Positions 26,388 through 35,834 of a stretch of DNA of 64,000 nucleotides are shown here, one piece after another. This DNA is from Thalassomonas haliotis (GTDB taxonomy: Bacteria > Pseudomonadota > Gammaproteobacteria > Enterobacterales > Alteromonadaceae). Within the stretch, counting starts at the first letter, position 1, and each line of letters begins with the position of its first letter. Position numbers and translations under genes: made by a program. The notes below the pieces were generated by a model. That model worked only from the letters and a program-made list of their open reading frames with translations, was not told the DNA's origin and searched no databases. The stretch covers positions 3,968,001 to 4,032,000 of the forward strand of contig NZ_CP059693.1 in the NCBI RefSeq assembly GCF_028657945.1, read 5' to 3'.

Positions 26388-26750
26388 CAGCAAGGTTCAG
26401 CTTACAAACAAGACTCCCCTAGCGGAGCTTATCAATCGACAACCATAGATTTAACAATATTATTCACAGCTGTAGCCTCAAGTTTTACTCTGCCAGTCCA
26501 AAGTAAGCAGGCAATCTTTCAAAAGACAATAAAACTTAACCGGCAACGATAATTCCCCAAGTAACAGGCGGCATCAAAAACCCGGAGCCGGAAACAATTG
26601 TCGTTTGCGCTCCCACTGAGCCGGCTTCCGGATTCAGCGCCCCCAATTAGTCTCAATTGCTCTTAAACCGGCCAGCGGGCAAAACTTTTATTCCGGCTGT
26701 TATTTTCTACACTTAAACTCAATACCAAAGTCATAATAAAGGATAATACG
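26388..26750. other. Intergenic region upstream of chemoreceptor
   Basis: No gene was seen in 363 bases. An imperfect inverted repeat built on CCCGGAGCCGG and CCGGCTTCCGG (about 26580-26635) could end transcription of the YdjM-like gene, but it lacks a T-run. Confidence 0.35.
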
Positions 26751-28457
26751 GTGACCATTAGCTATGCAGAAAAGTTAAGTACCCGGTTATTTGCCCCTAT
26801 GGTGGCTATTTTTACCTTAGTCATTATTGCCTTATTCTTTTATGTCCCTTATATCACCGAAGGCAACGCCGTTAAAGCCGCGGTCGAGTCGGCCGAAGGC
26901 ACGGTTAAACAATATAAGACCATCCGGGGTTATTACACCAAAAACGTGGTGAAAAAAGTGCTGGCGGGCTCGGCTTTAAAACCCCACTTCCATCATAAAG
27001 ACGATGCCGGTAAAATCCCCTTACCCGCCACCTTTATTCACGACATCAGCAATGAATTTTCCCAAAAGGGGATCTTAACCCTCAAACTCTATAGCCCTTA
27101 TCCCTTCCCGCTGCGTAAAGAGCGCCGACTAGATGACTTTGGCCAAAAGGCCTGGGCTGCCTTAAACAACAATCCGAACCAGGTTTATGTCAGCCAGGAT
27201 ACAATAAACGACGAGCCTTTTGTCCGTGTGGCCGTCGCCGATACCATGGCCCAGCAGGGTTGTGTCGATTGCCATAACAGCCATCCCGATACCCCGAAAG
27301 CCGACTGGAAATTAAATGATGTCCGCGGCGTGCTGGAAGTACAAGTACCGATTTCAGGACAGATGAAGGATGCCAGTTCGTTAAACTTCACCATAGGCGG
27401 CATGATCTTGACGGTACTTATCATCACGGTTGGCCTGCTGTTTTTTATGTTCAGCCGCCTGATTTCAAACCGCCTGAGAAGCGTCAGCTCAGCCTTAAAA
27501 GATATTGCCCGGGGAGATGGCGATTTAAGCCAGCGCCTTGACGAAAGCTCAAATGATGAAATAGGCGCCATAACCCGGGCCTTTAACCTGTTCGTCAGCC
27601 AGCTGGAGGGGTCACTCAAGGAAATCGGCTCCCAGGTCAAACAGCTCAGCAACAATACCCAGGCCATGGAAGCCATTTCCGTAGAGTCGCAAAACTCCGT
27701 CAGCCAGCAGCAGGCCGAAACAGAGCAAGTAAGCACCGCCATTAACGAAATGACCGCCACCTCCCAGGAAATGTCCAACCTGGCCAACAGCACTTCAGAG
27801 CAAATAAGCACAACCACAGAGCAGTCCGAGCAGGGCCGTAAAATGGTCAGTGATAACATGCAGTCGGTGGCAGAGCTGGCCAAAACCATGAATGAGGCCA
27901 GTGACGTAGTCAACAACCTGGAAAAAGACAGCCAGAATATCAGCAGCGTACTCGATGTGATCCGCGGCATTGCCGAGCAAACCAACCTGCTGGCATTAAA
28001 TGCCGCCATAGAAGCGGCGCGGGCCGGAGAGCAGGGCCGCGGTTTTGCCGTGGTAGCCGATGAAGTACGCACCCTGGCCAGCCGCACCCAGGAGTCGACC
28101 CAGGAAATCAATAATATGATCGAGCAGTTGCAGTCGGGGGCGAAAAACGCGGTTGAAACCATCAAGCAAGGCACACTCAATATCGAAACCAGCGAGCAAA
28201 TCGCCGGGGAAACCAATGCTATGATAGATGCTATCGCCGATGCCATCACCAGCATTCAGTCCCTGAACCAGCAAGTGGCCAGTGCCGCTGGTGAGCAAAC
28301 CTCTGTCAGTGAACATATTAACCAGAATATTATGAATATCGCCGACAACACCAGCGCCAATCAGGACAACAGCCGGCGCCTGCTGCAAATGTCGGAAGAA
28401 GTGAACGCCGCCGTCATGACAATTAATGAACAGCTGCAAAGGTTTACTTCTTTTTAG
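26751..28457 (+). CDS. Methyl-accepting chemotaxis protein with Tll0287-like c-heme sensor
   Basis: The 568-residue receptor has a first membrane helix (about 14-35) and a periplasmic domain ending near 205 that holds the c-type heme motif CVDCH (171-175) in a Tll0287-like (DUF3365) context. Next come a second membrane helix (about 213-236), a HAMP domain, and a long coiled-coil signalling domain. The conserved hairpin tip is [32 protein letters not shown]. It likely senses redox state, gas or a heme ligand and signals to CheA/CheW. The start is GTG with AAAGGA seven bases before it. Periplasmic heme attachment would require the Ccm system, encoded elsewhere. Confidence 0.9.
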   Translation: MTISYAEKLSTRLFAPMVAIFTLVIIALFFYVPYITEGNAVKAAVESAEGTVKQYKTIRGYYTKNVVKKVLAGSALKPHFHHKDDAGKIPLPATFIHDISNEFSQKGILTLKLYSPYPFPLRKERRLDDFGQKAWAALNNNPNQVYVSQDTINDEPFVRVAVADTMAQQGCVDCHNSHPDTPKADWKLNDVRGVLEVQVPISGQMKDASSLNFTIGGMILTVLIITVGLLFFMFSRLISNRLRSVSSALKDIARGDGDLSQRLDESSNDEIGAITRAFNLFVSQLEGSLKEIGSQVKQLSNNTQAMEAISVESQNSVSQQQAETEQVSTAINEMTATSQEMSNLANSTSEQISTTTEQSEQGRKMVSDNMQSVAELAKTMNEASDVVNNLEKDSQNISSVLDVIRGIAEQTNLLALNAAIEAARAGEQGRGFAVVADEVRTLASRTQESTQEINNMIEQLQSGAKNAVETIKQGTLNIETSEQIAGETNAMIDAIADAITSIQSLNQQVASAAGEQTSVSEHINQNIMNIADNTSANQDNSRRLLQMSEEVNAAVMTINEQLQRFTSF

Positions 28458-28469
28458 CCGTTTTATTTA

Positions 28470-28498
28470 GCAACAGGAGGGGTAAAACCTCCTGTTGC
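28470..28498 (+). terminator. Hairpin downstream of chemoreceptor gene
   Basis: GCAACAGGAGG (28470-28480) pairs perfectly with CCTCCTGTTGC (28488-28498), giving an 11-bp stem and 7-base loop, 12 bases after the stop. No T-run follows, so it may protect the transcript 3' end rather than terminate. Confidence 0.5.
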
Positions 28499-28688
28499 CG
28501 GTATGCCAATCTCCCTCAACCCCGCTTAATGATCAGCAACTAATCGCCACTTGTTACTAAAGCCGGGCAAATGTTGCCAATCACATACTTTGTAACACTC
28601 CTTTTAGTCAAAAGAACTTTCCCGGCGAAATAATTTTTTCCCTTGCCCGCTCCCCTTATCCATAGCCAAAAAAATAACGAAAAACACT

Positions 28689-29549
28689 ATGCCAGCATTG
28701 CTCACCAAGACCTTATCCGCGAGAAATTTTATTATAGGCATTACCGTCATTTGCTCCCTGATATTGCTCGGCGCCTGCAACAACCAATCAAGCAGCCAGA
28801 CAAATACAGACAACGCAAGTAACGCAATCATCTCAGCCATCAAGCACAGTGAACGCCCGGCCAAAGATAAACTCAGGGATGAGCGCAGAAAACCCGCTGA
28901 CATTTTGCCCCTGTTTGAGCTTCAGCCGGGCATGAAGGTGTTGGAAGTCCTCGCCGGTGGCGGCTATTACACTGAGCTCTTATCCCGGATAGTCGGCCCA
29001 AGCGGTCAGGTGTATATGCAAAACACCAAGCAATATTATCAATTTCAAACAGATAAAGCGGTAAATCAACGCCTGGAAAATAACCGCTTAGACAATGTGA
29101 TCCGCTGGGACAAAGAATTAGCTGCTTTAGAGCTGCCCCGGGAGCAACTGGATGCGGCCTTTTTAATGCTGGTTTTTCACGATTTTTTCTGGATGACCCC
29201 CTCGGTAGAGCAAGTGATCGACACCTTGTATACCCATATTAAACCCGGCGGCCTGGTGGCGCTGATAGATCATGCCGCCCTCAAAGGCAGTGGCGATGCA
29301 GATGCCGTTAACCTAAAAGGCAAACACCGTATTGACGAGCAGCTGGTGATCGAAATGTTTACCCGGGCCGGTTTTGTATTAACCGCCGCCAGTGATTTAC
29401 TGCGTAATAAAGAGGATAAAAGAGATGCCGCCTTTTTCGAGGCCAGCATGAACAACAAAGCCACCGACCGCTTTGTACTGAAATTTATCAAACCATTTGC
29501 CAAACCTATGGACAATAAAAGCAACACCGCCATCAACAGCCTGAAATAA
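28689..29549 (+). CDS. Exported lipoprotein with class I methyltransferase fold
   Basis: The N-terminal membrane segment ends in a lipobox (LILLGAC, Cys30), so the product should be a membrane-anchored lipoprotein facing the periplasm. The rest has a Rossmann-type SAM methyltransferase core: motif I VLEVLAGGGYYTELL, an acidic segment after it, a LDAAFLMLVFHDFFW motif IV region, and a C-terminal RFVLKFIKP strand. SAM is not normally available outside the cytoplasm, so the fold may serve another function. It is first in an operon with a MATE exporter and a paralogous exported protein. No strong ribosome site is visible. Confidence 0.75.
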   Translation: MPALLTKTLSARNFIIGITVICSLILLGACNNQSSSQTNTDNASNAIISAIKHSERPAKDKLRDERRKPADILPLFELQPGMKVLEVLAGGGYYTELLSRIVGPSGQVYMQNTKQYYQFQTDKAVNQRLENNRLDNVIRWDKELAALELPREQLDAAFLMLVFHDFFWMTPSVEQVIDTLYTHIKPGGLVALIDHAALKGSGDADAVNLKGKHRIDEQLVIEMFTRAGFVLTAASDLLRNKEDKRDAAFFEASMNNKATDRFVLKFIKPFAKPMDNKSNTAINSLK

Positions 29550-29584
29550 CTAAAATAAGCAAATAACAGACGACCGACTACTTT

Positions 29585-31075
29585 ATGGAAAAATGTAAGC
29601 AACACTGGATGCTCAATACCGGGGTAAAACAGCTGATACTGGCGATGACTTTACCCCTGCTACCGGCAATATTTTTACTGGTGAGTTTCGATTTATTAGA
29701 AACCTGCCTGGTGTCTAAGTCAGGCACCCAGGCACTGGCCGCACTGGCCTTTAGCGCACCGCTCACCATTACCCTGGCCGCCGTAGCCATTGCCGCCAGC
29801 ATCACCACCAATAACTGGATATGTAAAACCGTCAGTAGCGATAAAAGCGCGCTCAGGCACAATATCCTGGCGGCGCTGGTTGCAAACTCGGCGCTTGTAC
29901 TGCTGCTCAGTGTTGCTTTTTATCTGCTTACCCCCTGGATATTCCAGCTGCTGGGAGTGGATTACGCGGCAATTCCCGCCACTTTTCACCAGGGAGCCAG
30001 GCCCGACCTGGCCCCCTGGGTTAATGAATACACCCGGCTGCGTTTTATCGGCTGGGTCTTTCTCGCTCTGATCTGGCAGGTTAACGGAGTTTTTCGCAGC
30101 CTGGGTTATGTCCATCAGGCCAGCTGGCTGTTAAGCGGCTGGATGCTGAGCAAGATGCTGATGGCCGCCGCTGTATTTTATGATCTTATCCCGGTAAATT
30201 TAACCGCAGGCACAGGACAAGATAACCCCCTGCTGGCAGTGGCCCAGTTACATTTACTGAGCGATACCCTGTTTGCCTTGATCTCTGTTTTCACCTTAAT
30301 GCGCAAATTTAGCTTAACCCCTGACGATTTAAGGGCAGTCGCCTGGTTACACACCATTAAGCAACTTAGCGCCATCGGCTTTGGCGCTTTATTTCAACAA
30401 GGTTTAACCCCGCTCAGTATCGGCCTGCTTACCTTGATTATTGCAGGCCTTGGCGCCGATAAAGTGGCCGCTTTTGGCATAGTGATCCGCATAGAAGCCC
30501 TGGCCCTTTTGCTCCCGGTAGCCTTTACCGCCTCCCTGCCGGGCCTGATTGCCGCCAACTGGTGGGCAGGGGAAATAAAGCGAGTCAAAGCCTTGATCAG
30601 CAGCAGCTTTATGATGTTGATCCTGACCCAGCTAGTCGTTGCCTTGTTGTTATTTTTTGCCCAGCACAGTATCAGTAGCAAGCTCAGCCAGGACATCGCC
30701 GTACAAGAGGGCATCACCTTTTACCTTACCTGGGTACCGCTGAGTTTTATCGGCAGCGCCTGTGTGATGGTGGCCATGTCCTGCTTTAATGCCATGGGTT
30801 GTAAATCTACCGCCGCCATCTTAGGTTTTAATGCCAAGATATTGATCTTGCTGCCACTGGCCCTGCTTGGCAGCCTGCTGTTTGATTTTCATGGCCTGTT
30901 TATCGGCATCAGCATCGCCAATTTTTTAATGGTGTTCATCGCCTGGTTAGCCATGATTAATTTTATCGACAAACACCGGCCGTCAGACTTTAGCAGTGCT
31001 TTGGCCGCGAAAAACAATAAGGATATTTACCCGCAAAGCAACTGTAACAGCCCAGCAATAAAACCGGAGAGTTAG
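29585..31075 (+). CDS. MATE family efflux transporter
   Basis: A 496-residue inner-membrane protein with about 12 hydrophobic segments. Its N-terminus (LNTGVKQLILAMTLPLLPAIFLLVSFDLLETCLVSKSGTQALAALAFSAP) is MATE-like with a DLLET variant of the usual NLVDT motif. An extended loop after helix 4 (GARPDLAPWVNEYTRLRFIGW) is not typical. It lies 35 bases after the exported methyltransferase-like lipoprotein gene and 3 bases before the second one. Its substrate may relate to whatever these two proteins act on. The family call is good. Confidence 0.87.
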   Translation: MEKCKQHWMLNTGVKQLILAMTLPLLPAIFLLVSFDLLETCLVSKSGTQALAALAFSAPLTITLAAVAIAASITTNNWICKTVSSDKSALRHNILAALVANSALVLLLSVAFYLLTPWIFQLLGVDYAAIPATFHQGARPDLAPWVNEYTRLRFIGWVFLALIWQVNGVFRSLGYVHQASWLLSGWMLSKMLMAAAVFYDLIPVNLTAGTGQDNPLLAVAQLHLLSDTLFALISVFTLMRKFSLTPDDLRAVAWLHTIKQLSAIGFGALFQQGLTPLSIGLLTLIIAGLGADKVAAFGIVIRIEALALLLPVAFTASLPGLIAANWWAGEIKRVKALISSSFMMLILTQLVVALLLFFAQHSISSKLSQDIAVQEGITFYLTWVPLSFIGSACVMVAMSCFNAMGCKSTAAILGFNAKILILLPLALLGSLLFDFHGLFIGISIANFLMVFIAWLAMINFIDKHRPSDFSSALAAKNNKDIYPQSNCNSPAIKPES

Positions 31076-31078
31076 CCC

Positions 31079-31859
31079 ATGAAACTAAAAACAATCACTT
31101 TATGTCTAGCCAGTATATCAATATTATCGGCCACAACGATTTATGCCCATACCCAACATGGCCATTCCCTGGCTAACAAAAGCTATGAAGCGGATTTTGC
31201 CAAAGCTTTACAACAGAAATCGCGCCCCGAAGCCGACAGAAAACGTGATGCCGGACGCAAACCGCAAAAGGTCATGCAATTTGCCGGTATCAAACCCGGT
31301 ATGAAGGTACTGGATATGCTTGCTTCCGGCGGTTATTACACCGAAGTGCTTTCGCACCGGGTAGGTCCTGCCGGGCAGGTGCTGGCGCACAATAATAACT
31401 TTATGCTCACCGTGCTTGATGGCCGTTTTAATAAAGAAATCACCGAACGGCTACGCGATAACCGGCTGGAAAATGTCACCCGCTTTGCTCATGAATTCGG
31501 TGATTTTAACTTAAATAATGAAATTGATGCCGCAACTATGATGCTTAACTATCACGACCTCTACGGCCAGGAAGCGTCAAAGCGAAAAGCGGTGCTGGCA
31601 GAATTAAAACAGGCATTAAAACCCGGCGGTATTTTTATAGTGATCGATATGGAAGCCAACCCGGGTGAGCATAACCCGAAATTACACCGCATCCACAGCA
31701 GCATAGTCAAAAAAGAGCTCCTGGCGGCGGGATTTTGAACTGGAAAAAGAAGCTAATTTCCTGCGTAATCCACATGATGATCATAGCAAAATGGTATTTG
31801 ACCCCAGCATTCGCGGTAAAACCGACCGTTTCATCTTTGTATTCAAGAAACCGGCATAA
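31079..31859 (+). pseudogene. Exported methyltransferase-fold protein, +1 frameshift near the 3' end
   Basis: A signal peptide (MKLKTITLCLASISILSATTIYA) precedes a methyltransferase core with motif I VLDMLASGGYYTEVL, similar to the lipoprotein at 28689. Frame 0 stops at TGA 31736-31738 (219 residues). In the +1 frame the sequence continues from 31737 to TAA 31857-31859 with FELEKEANFLRNPHDDH and TDRFIFVFKKPA, the C-terminal part expected from the paralogue. The shift is at GGA-TTT-TGA, where tRNA-Phe could re-pair with TTT in +1. It may be a mutation, a sequencing error, or true recoding. GGAGAG precedes the ATG, 3 bases after the MATE stop. Confidence 0.7.
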
Positions 31860-31868
31860 CCTCTCTGC

Positions 31869-31896
31869 AAAAAGCGGCTTTATATCGCCGCTTTTT
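31869..31896. terminator. Bidirectional intrinsic terminator
   Basis: AAAAAGCGGC (31869-31878) and GCCGCTTTTT (31887-31896) pair perfectly around an 8-base loop, between two convergent genes. Both strands have a T-run, so it can end transcription from both sides. Confidence 0.9.
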
Positions 31897-31923
31897 ACAT
31901 AAAGGATTAATAGCTATCCTTCT

Positions 31924-32892
31924 TTACATATTGCCGCAAAAAGGGCCGGCATATTTAACAAAACGCTCAAAATCAATATTACCGCCGGTTAAGATCACCC
32001 CGACCTTTTTGCCCTTCATTTGCTGTTTTTCCTTGATTAGCGCCGCCAGCGGCGTTGCCGCCGCAGGCTCTGCCAGGTTATGGGTTTTCTGATAATACTG
32101 GTACATGGCCGAAGCAATCTCATCATCACTGACGGTTACAATGCGATCAGCGCCAGCCTTGATGATATCAAACGCAGCTTGTATCGGTGAGCGGGTAGCG
32201 ACGCCGTCGGCAATGGTATTCACACTGTCTGTTGGCATCACCCTGCCCGCGGCAAAAGATAAAGCAAAAGTCGGCGCCCCTTCAGAAACCACACCCACAA
32301 TTTTCGTGCTAAGGCCGAGCAGATCCCGGGTTTTAATTAGGCCACTAATCCCCGATCCCATACCAACAGGTACATAAACCGTGTCTAAGTCTTGCACCGC
32401 AGAGAAATACTCCAGAGCATAACTGGCGACACCCAATACCAGCTCCCGCTCAAAAGGGGCTATCGCCCGGTAACCGCATTCACCTTGCAATTGCAGGCTG
32501 TGCTGCCTGGCCGCTTCAAAGTCCTGGCCGAAAATAACCAGGTTAGCACCCAATCCCTTAATGGCACGGTTTTGATCTTCGTTATTGCCTTCGGGTACCA
32601 CGATAGTCACCGGCATAGCAAGCTTTTGTCCGGCATAAGCCAGGCTTTGCCCGTGGTTGCCCACCGTTGCCGAGATAATGCCCCGCGGCTTTTGTGCCAG
32701 GCCGCTAAGATAATTTAATAACACCAGGCCGCCGCGTACTTTAAAAGCCGTGGTCGGGGTATGGTTTTCATGTTTTACCCAGAGATCGCATCCGGTCTCC
32801 CGGCACAGTTGCGGCCAGTTATATTGCGGCGTCGGTAAAAGATACTGGTGGACTAGCTCTGTCGATTGTTCGAGTTCTTTCAGGCTAAACAT
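31924..32892 (-). CDS. PLP-dependent threonine/serine dehydratase-like enzyme
   Basis: The 322-residue fold-type II PLP enzyme has the lysine that binds PLP, K51, in PTTAFKVRGG, the substrate loop SATVGNHGQSLAYA, and the phosphate-binding glycine loop VPVGMGSGISG. It resembles catabolic threonine dehydratases and related ammonia-lyases, which make 2-oxo acids from hydroxy-amino acids. No ACT regulatory domain is present. It is divergent from a MocR-type regulator with direct-repeat operators between them, which probably control it. The exact substrate is uncertain. Confidence 0.85.
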   Translation of the reverse strand: MFSLKELEQSTELVHQYLLPTPQYNWPQLCRETGCDLWVKHENHTPTTAFKVRGGLVLLNYLSGLAQKPRGIISATVGNHGQSLAYAGQKLAMPVTIVVPEGNNEDQNRAIKGLGANLVIFGQDFEAARQHSLQLQGECGYRAIAPFERELVLGVASYALEYFSAVQDLDTVYVPVGMGSGISGLIKTRDLLGLSTKIVGVVSEGAPTFALSFAAGRVMPTDSVNTIADGVATRSPIQAAFDIIKAGADRIVTVSDDEIASAMYQYYQKTHNLAEPAAATPLAALIKEKQQMKGKKVGVILTGGNIDFERFVKYAGPFCGNM

Positions 32893-32959
32893 AATAGCAA
32901 GCGGCCTTTTTGTTGGGTGAAATACGCTAAATCAGTTGACTTTGATGTTAGCCTGCGAA

Positions 32960-32990
32960 ATTGTATGGCTCAATAATTATATTGTATGGC
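32960..32990. promoter_or_regulatory. Direct-repeat operator for the MocR-type regulator
   Basis: ATTGTATGGC occurs twice, at 32960-32969 and 32981-32990, 21 bases apart start to start (two helix turns), in the short gap between the dehydratase gene and the MocR-type gene. MocR-family dimers such as GabR and PdxR are known to bind direct repeats. Regulation of both genes is inferred. Confidence 0.65.
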
Positions 32991-33001
32991 AGACAATAAA
33001 A

Positions 33002-34357
33002 ATGTGGTCACCGGATCTTAGCCAGGAAACTGGCCCTTTATATCAACGCCTGGTATCGGCGATGGCCAAGGCCATCCGCTCGGGAGAACTGGAGGTAGGC
33101 GATAAACTGCCGCCACAGCGTCAGCTTGCCTGGCATTTAGAGATCAACCTCAGCACAGTCACTAAGGCTTTTCAGGAAGCCAGCAAACGTCATTTAATTT
33201 ATGGCGAGGTAGGCAGAGGTACTTTTATTTTAGGGAAAAGCACAGAAGCCGCACTGTTTGAACTTAAACAAACCAGACAAGATAAACTTATCGATCTCAG
33301 CACCCATGTACCTGCGGTAAATCCCACCGACAAACACTTGCAAGGCACCTTGACGGCCATGCAAAGTCGTGAAGGCAATGTCGATGAATTGCTGAACTAC
33401 CACAGCCCCCAGGCATTGCAGGAAACGAAAATAGCCGCGGCAAGCTGGCTGGCTGAACTTGGTTATCACATTTCCCCGGCCGCTTGTATCACCACCACCA
33501 GCGCGCAAAATGCCTTGCTGATCACCTTGTTAACTTGTTGTGATAAAGGCGATACCGTGTTGGTGGATGAGTTGACCTTCCCCGGTATCAAGGCGGTAGC
33601 CCGGGTATTGGGGCTAAAGCTCTATGGTATTAAAATGGATGACCAGGGCATGCTGCCCTCCTCGCTGGATCTCGCCATCAGAACCAGCAAAGCCAAGGTA
33701 CTGGTCTCAGATCCGACATTACAAAACCCTACGGGAAGCAGCATGGGCAAGATGCGTAAAAAAGCCTTTATTGAAGTCATCACCAAACATAATATTTTAT
33801 TTATCGAAGAATTTGTCGTCGGCGCCCTGGCAGGTACAAGGCCGATATCTGAGCCGATAAAAAATCACTCGCTACTTATCACCAGTTTTGCCAAAACCGT
33901 TGCCCCCGGGATACGTTTTGCCATCCTCGCAGGTGAGCATGACATCATCAAACAAATCGACAGCGAATCCCATGTCACCAGCTGGCAACTGAGCCCATTA
34001 ATGGCCGATATTGCCAGACAGTGGATTCATGACGGTACGGCACATGAGCGGCTTCACTGGCAGCAGCAAGAAATTAAGCAAAGGTATCAACTTTTTAAGC
34101 AAGTTTTTGCCAAGAGTTTCTGCCTTATCAATCAAAACTGTAGCTCCCACCTCTGGCTGCCGGTCCCCATTGATGCCGATATTTTTGCCCAAAGATGCCA
34201 ACAACAAGGGGTTGCCGTGGTACCGGCCTCACTCTTTGCGGTAGGACATCAATTCCCGCAGTGTATCCGTGTCAGCCTGACTGCCGCTAAAAGCCGACAG
34301 CAGTTAAAAGCCGGATTAGCATTGATTAGGACATTGATCAATGCTAATCCGCACTGA
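33002..34357 (+). CDS. MocR-family regulator (GntR HTH plus aminotransferase-like domain)
   Basis: The protein has an N-terminal GntR winged helix (about 10-75, with RSGELEVGDKLPPQRQLAWHLEINLSTVTKAF) joined to a fold-type I aminotransferase domain. The PLP-binding lysine is K298 in SFAKTVAPGIRF, counted from ATG 33002. Other PLP contacts (DPTLQNPTG, FIEEF) are visible. ATG 33002 (451 residues) is preferred to the frame opening at 32936, since upstream codons overlap the operators. MocR proteins sense PLP or amino compounds. The divergent dehydratase is the likely target. Confidence 0.9.
   Translation: MWSPDLSQETGPLYQRLVSAMAKAIRSGELEVGDKLPPQRQLAWHLEINLSTVTKAFQEASKRHLIYGEVGRGTFILGKSTEAALFELKQTRQDKLIDLSTHVPAVNPTDKHLQGTLTAMQSREGNVDELLNYHSPQALQETKIAAASWLAELGYHISPAACITTTSAQNALLITLLTCCDKGDTVLVDELTFPGIKAVARVLGLKLYGIKMDDQGMLPSSLDLAIRTSKAKVLVSDPTLQNPTGSSMGKMRKKAFIEVITKHNILFIEEFVVGALAGTRPISEPIKNHSLLITSFAKTVAPGIRFAILAGEHDIIKQIDSESHVTSWQLSPLMADIARQWIHDGTAHERLHWQQQEIKQRYQLFKQVFAKSFCLINQNCSSHLWLPVPIDADIFAQRCQQQGVAVVPASLFAVGHQFPQCIRVSLTAAKSRQQLKAGLALIRTLINANPH
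34313..34350 (+). other. 14-bp perfect stem-loop inside the end of the MocR-type gene
   Basis: GGATTAGCATTGAT (34313-34326) is perfectly complementary to ATCAATGCTAATCC (34337-34350) with a 10-base loop. It lies in the last codons of the regulator gene. There is no T-run after it, so a transcript-stabilising or attenuating role is possible. Confidence 0.5.
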
Positions 34358-34486
34358 TCAAGAGTGAAACAAAAACGAACAATTAATTTGCTGACGCAAA
34401 CTTTGGCTGTGATAGAGTGAAATAAGTCCATTAGCCGGTTAACGCAATGACCAGTCAAAAACATGAAATAAGGGTATTCCAGAAAA

Positions 34487-34894
34487 ATGATGATCAAGAT
34501 TCTCCTTCCCCTGCTAGCCATTTTCTCATTTACCAGCCAGGCATATGGCACCGAAGCCTTAACGGTTGACCGCTCGCTGTCAAACCAGCTGCACTTGTCT
34601 TTTCCCAACGACAAGAATATCAAACCGAAAGAGAGTGACTTTAAAATCATCAATTATGTGCTGATGAGCAACGAGCAGGGGGAGCGTTGGAGCGTGATCA
34701 CCCTGACCAATACCTCATCCGGTAACCGCATGCTGGAGCAGCATCACCTGATGGCCTTGTTTGCCGACGGCAAGCGTCGCAGCCCGCTGGAGTACAAGCT
34801 GCATTTTGAAGGCAATGAAACCCAGTCGATTACCGTTTCATTCGGCGAAAGCAAGTTTCCTATTTTGAGTTTGTATTCCAGTCAGGAGCTTTAA
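34487..34894 (+). CDS. Small secreted hypothetical protein
   Basis: The 135-residue product has a clear signal peptide (MMIKILLPLLAIFSFTSQAYG) and a hydrophilic mature domain of about 114 residues, predicted beta-rich (WSVITLTNTSSG, TQSITVSFGESKFPILSLYS). I recognise no family. The ATG at 34490 is equally possible. It lies between the MocR-type gene and efpL on the same strand, with separate gaps of 130 and 156 bases. Periplasmic or outer-membrane-associated function is likely, with nothing more to say. Confidence 0.7.
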   Translation: MMIKILLPLLAIFSFTSQAYGTEALTVDRSLSNQLHLSFPNDKNIKPKESDFKIINYVLMSNEQGERWSVITLTNTSSGNRMLEQHHLMALFADGKRRSPLEYKLHFEGNETQSITVSFGESKFPILSLYSSQEL

Positions 34895-35050
34895 CATTTC
34901 AAACTGACTTCCCGGCATTAGTCCAGATAACAATTATTGATATCAATCTGATAACATTTAAAGAAATCAAGCTATAGCCGGTTAAGCACTTGCATAAAAT
35001 CCCGGACATGGTATTTTCCTCCCACAATAATTTTTAGGAAGAATTTTCTC

Positions 35051-35626
35051 ATGCCAAAGGCGAGTGAAGTTAAAAAGAATACCGCAATCGAATACAACAA
35101 CAGTGTTTATATTATCCGCGATATCGAGCGCTCTGTACCCCAGGGACGCGCCGGTGGCAGCTTATACCGCATGCGCATGTACGATGTGGTTACCGGTGCA
35201 AAAGTCGACCACACCTTCAAAGACAGCGAGATGCTGACTTTGGCCGATTTAATCCGTCGCCAGGCCATGTTTTCTTACCTTGACGGCGATGAACTGGTGT
35301 TTATGGACAATGAAGATTACACCCCTTATAACCTCAATAAAGAAAGCATCGCCGACGAAGTGCAGTTTATTGATGAAAACACCCAGGGCATCCAGGTAAT
35401 TTTAGTTGACGGCTCACCGGCCGGTCTTGACTTACCGTCAAGTGTTGAACTTGAAGTGGTTGAAACCGACCCGTCGATTAAAGGTGCATCCGCCACTTCC
35501 CGTACCAAACCGGCCACTTTATCTACCGGTTTAATCATCCAGGTACCTGAATACATTTCTACCGGCGACAAGGTAAAAGTGAATACCGCAGAGCAGAAAT
35601 ACATGAGCCGCGCCGATGCTAAATAA
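35051..35626 (+). CDS. efpL: Elongation factor P-like protein (EfpL/YeiP)
   Basis: The 191-residue protein has the three beta-barrel domains of EF-P. The tip loop of domain I reads [12 protein letters not shown] with R33 in place of the modified lysine of EF-P. This is the mark of the EfpL (YeiP) branch, which relieves ribosome stalling at proline-containing and some other motifs without post-translational lysine modification. AGGAAG precedes the ATG. A hairpin terminator follows at 35717-35750. The assignment is firm. Confidence 0.95.
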   Translation: MPKASEVKKNTAIEYNNSVYIIRDIERSVPQGRAGGSLYRMRMYDVVTGAKVDHTFKDSEMLTLADLIRRQAMFSYLDGDELVFMDNEDYTPYNLNKESIADEVQFIDENTQGIQVILVDGSPAGLDLPSSVELEVVETDPSIKGASATSRTKPATLSTGLIIQVPEYISTGDKVKVNTAEQKYMSRADAK

Positions 35627-35716
35627 TGTAGCCTCACATTAGCCTCAAGCCAGCCGATAACTATCGTCACTCCTATAGCTCCTCTATCCGTGACATATGA
35701 TTTATCCCTGAATATA

Positions 35717-35750
35717 AAAAGCTGACGATCATCTTGACCGTCAGCCTTTA
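35717..35750 (+). terminator. Intrinsic terminator of efpL
   Basis: GCTGACG (35721-35727) and CGTCAGC (35739-35745) form a stem with A-rich and T-rich flanks, 95 bases after the efpL stop. Confidence 0.7.
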
Positions 35751-35834
35751 TTGCGGTTTATTCACTTCTACTTCAAAGCCACTTTGGCTAAGTTGGCTTT
35801 CCTTCAAACAAGCGCTAAACAACAAAACTCCGCC

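Noticed and set aside
27185-28255. Long open frame antisense to the chemoreceptor gene
   Set aside because: It mirrors the codon bias of the sense strand, has no ribosome site and encodes a serine/leucine-rich sequence. It is a shadow of the MCP coding region.
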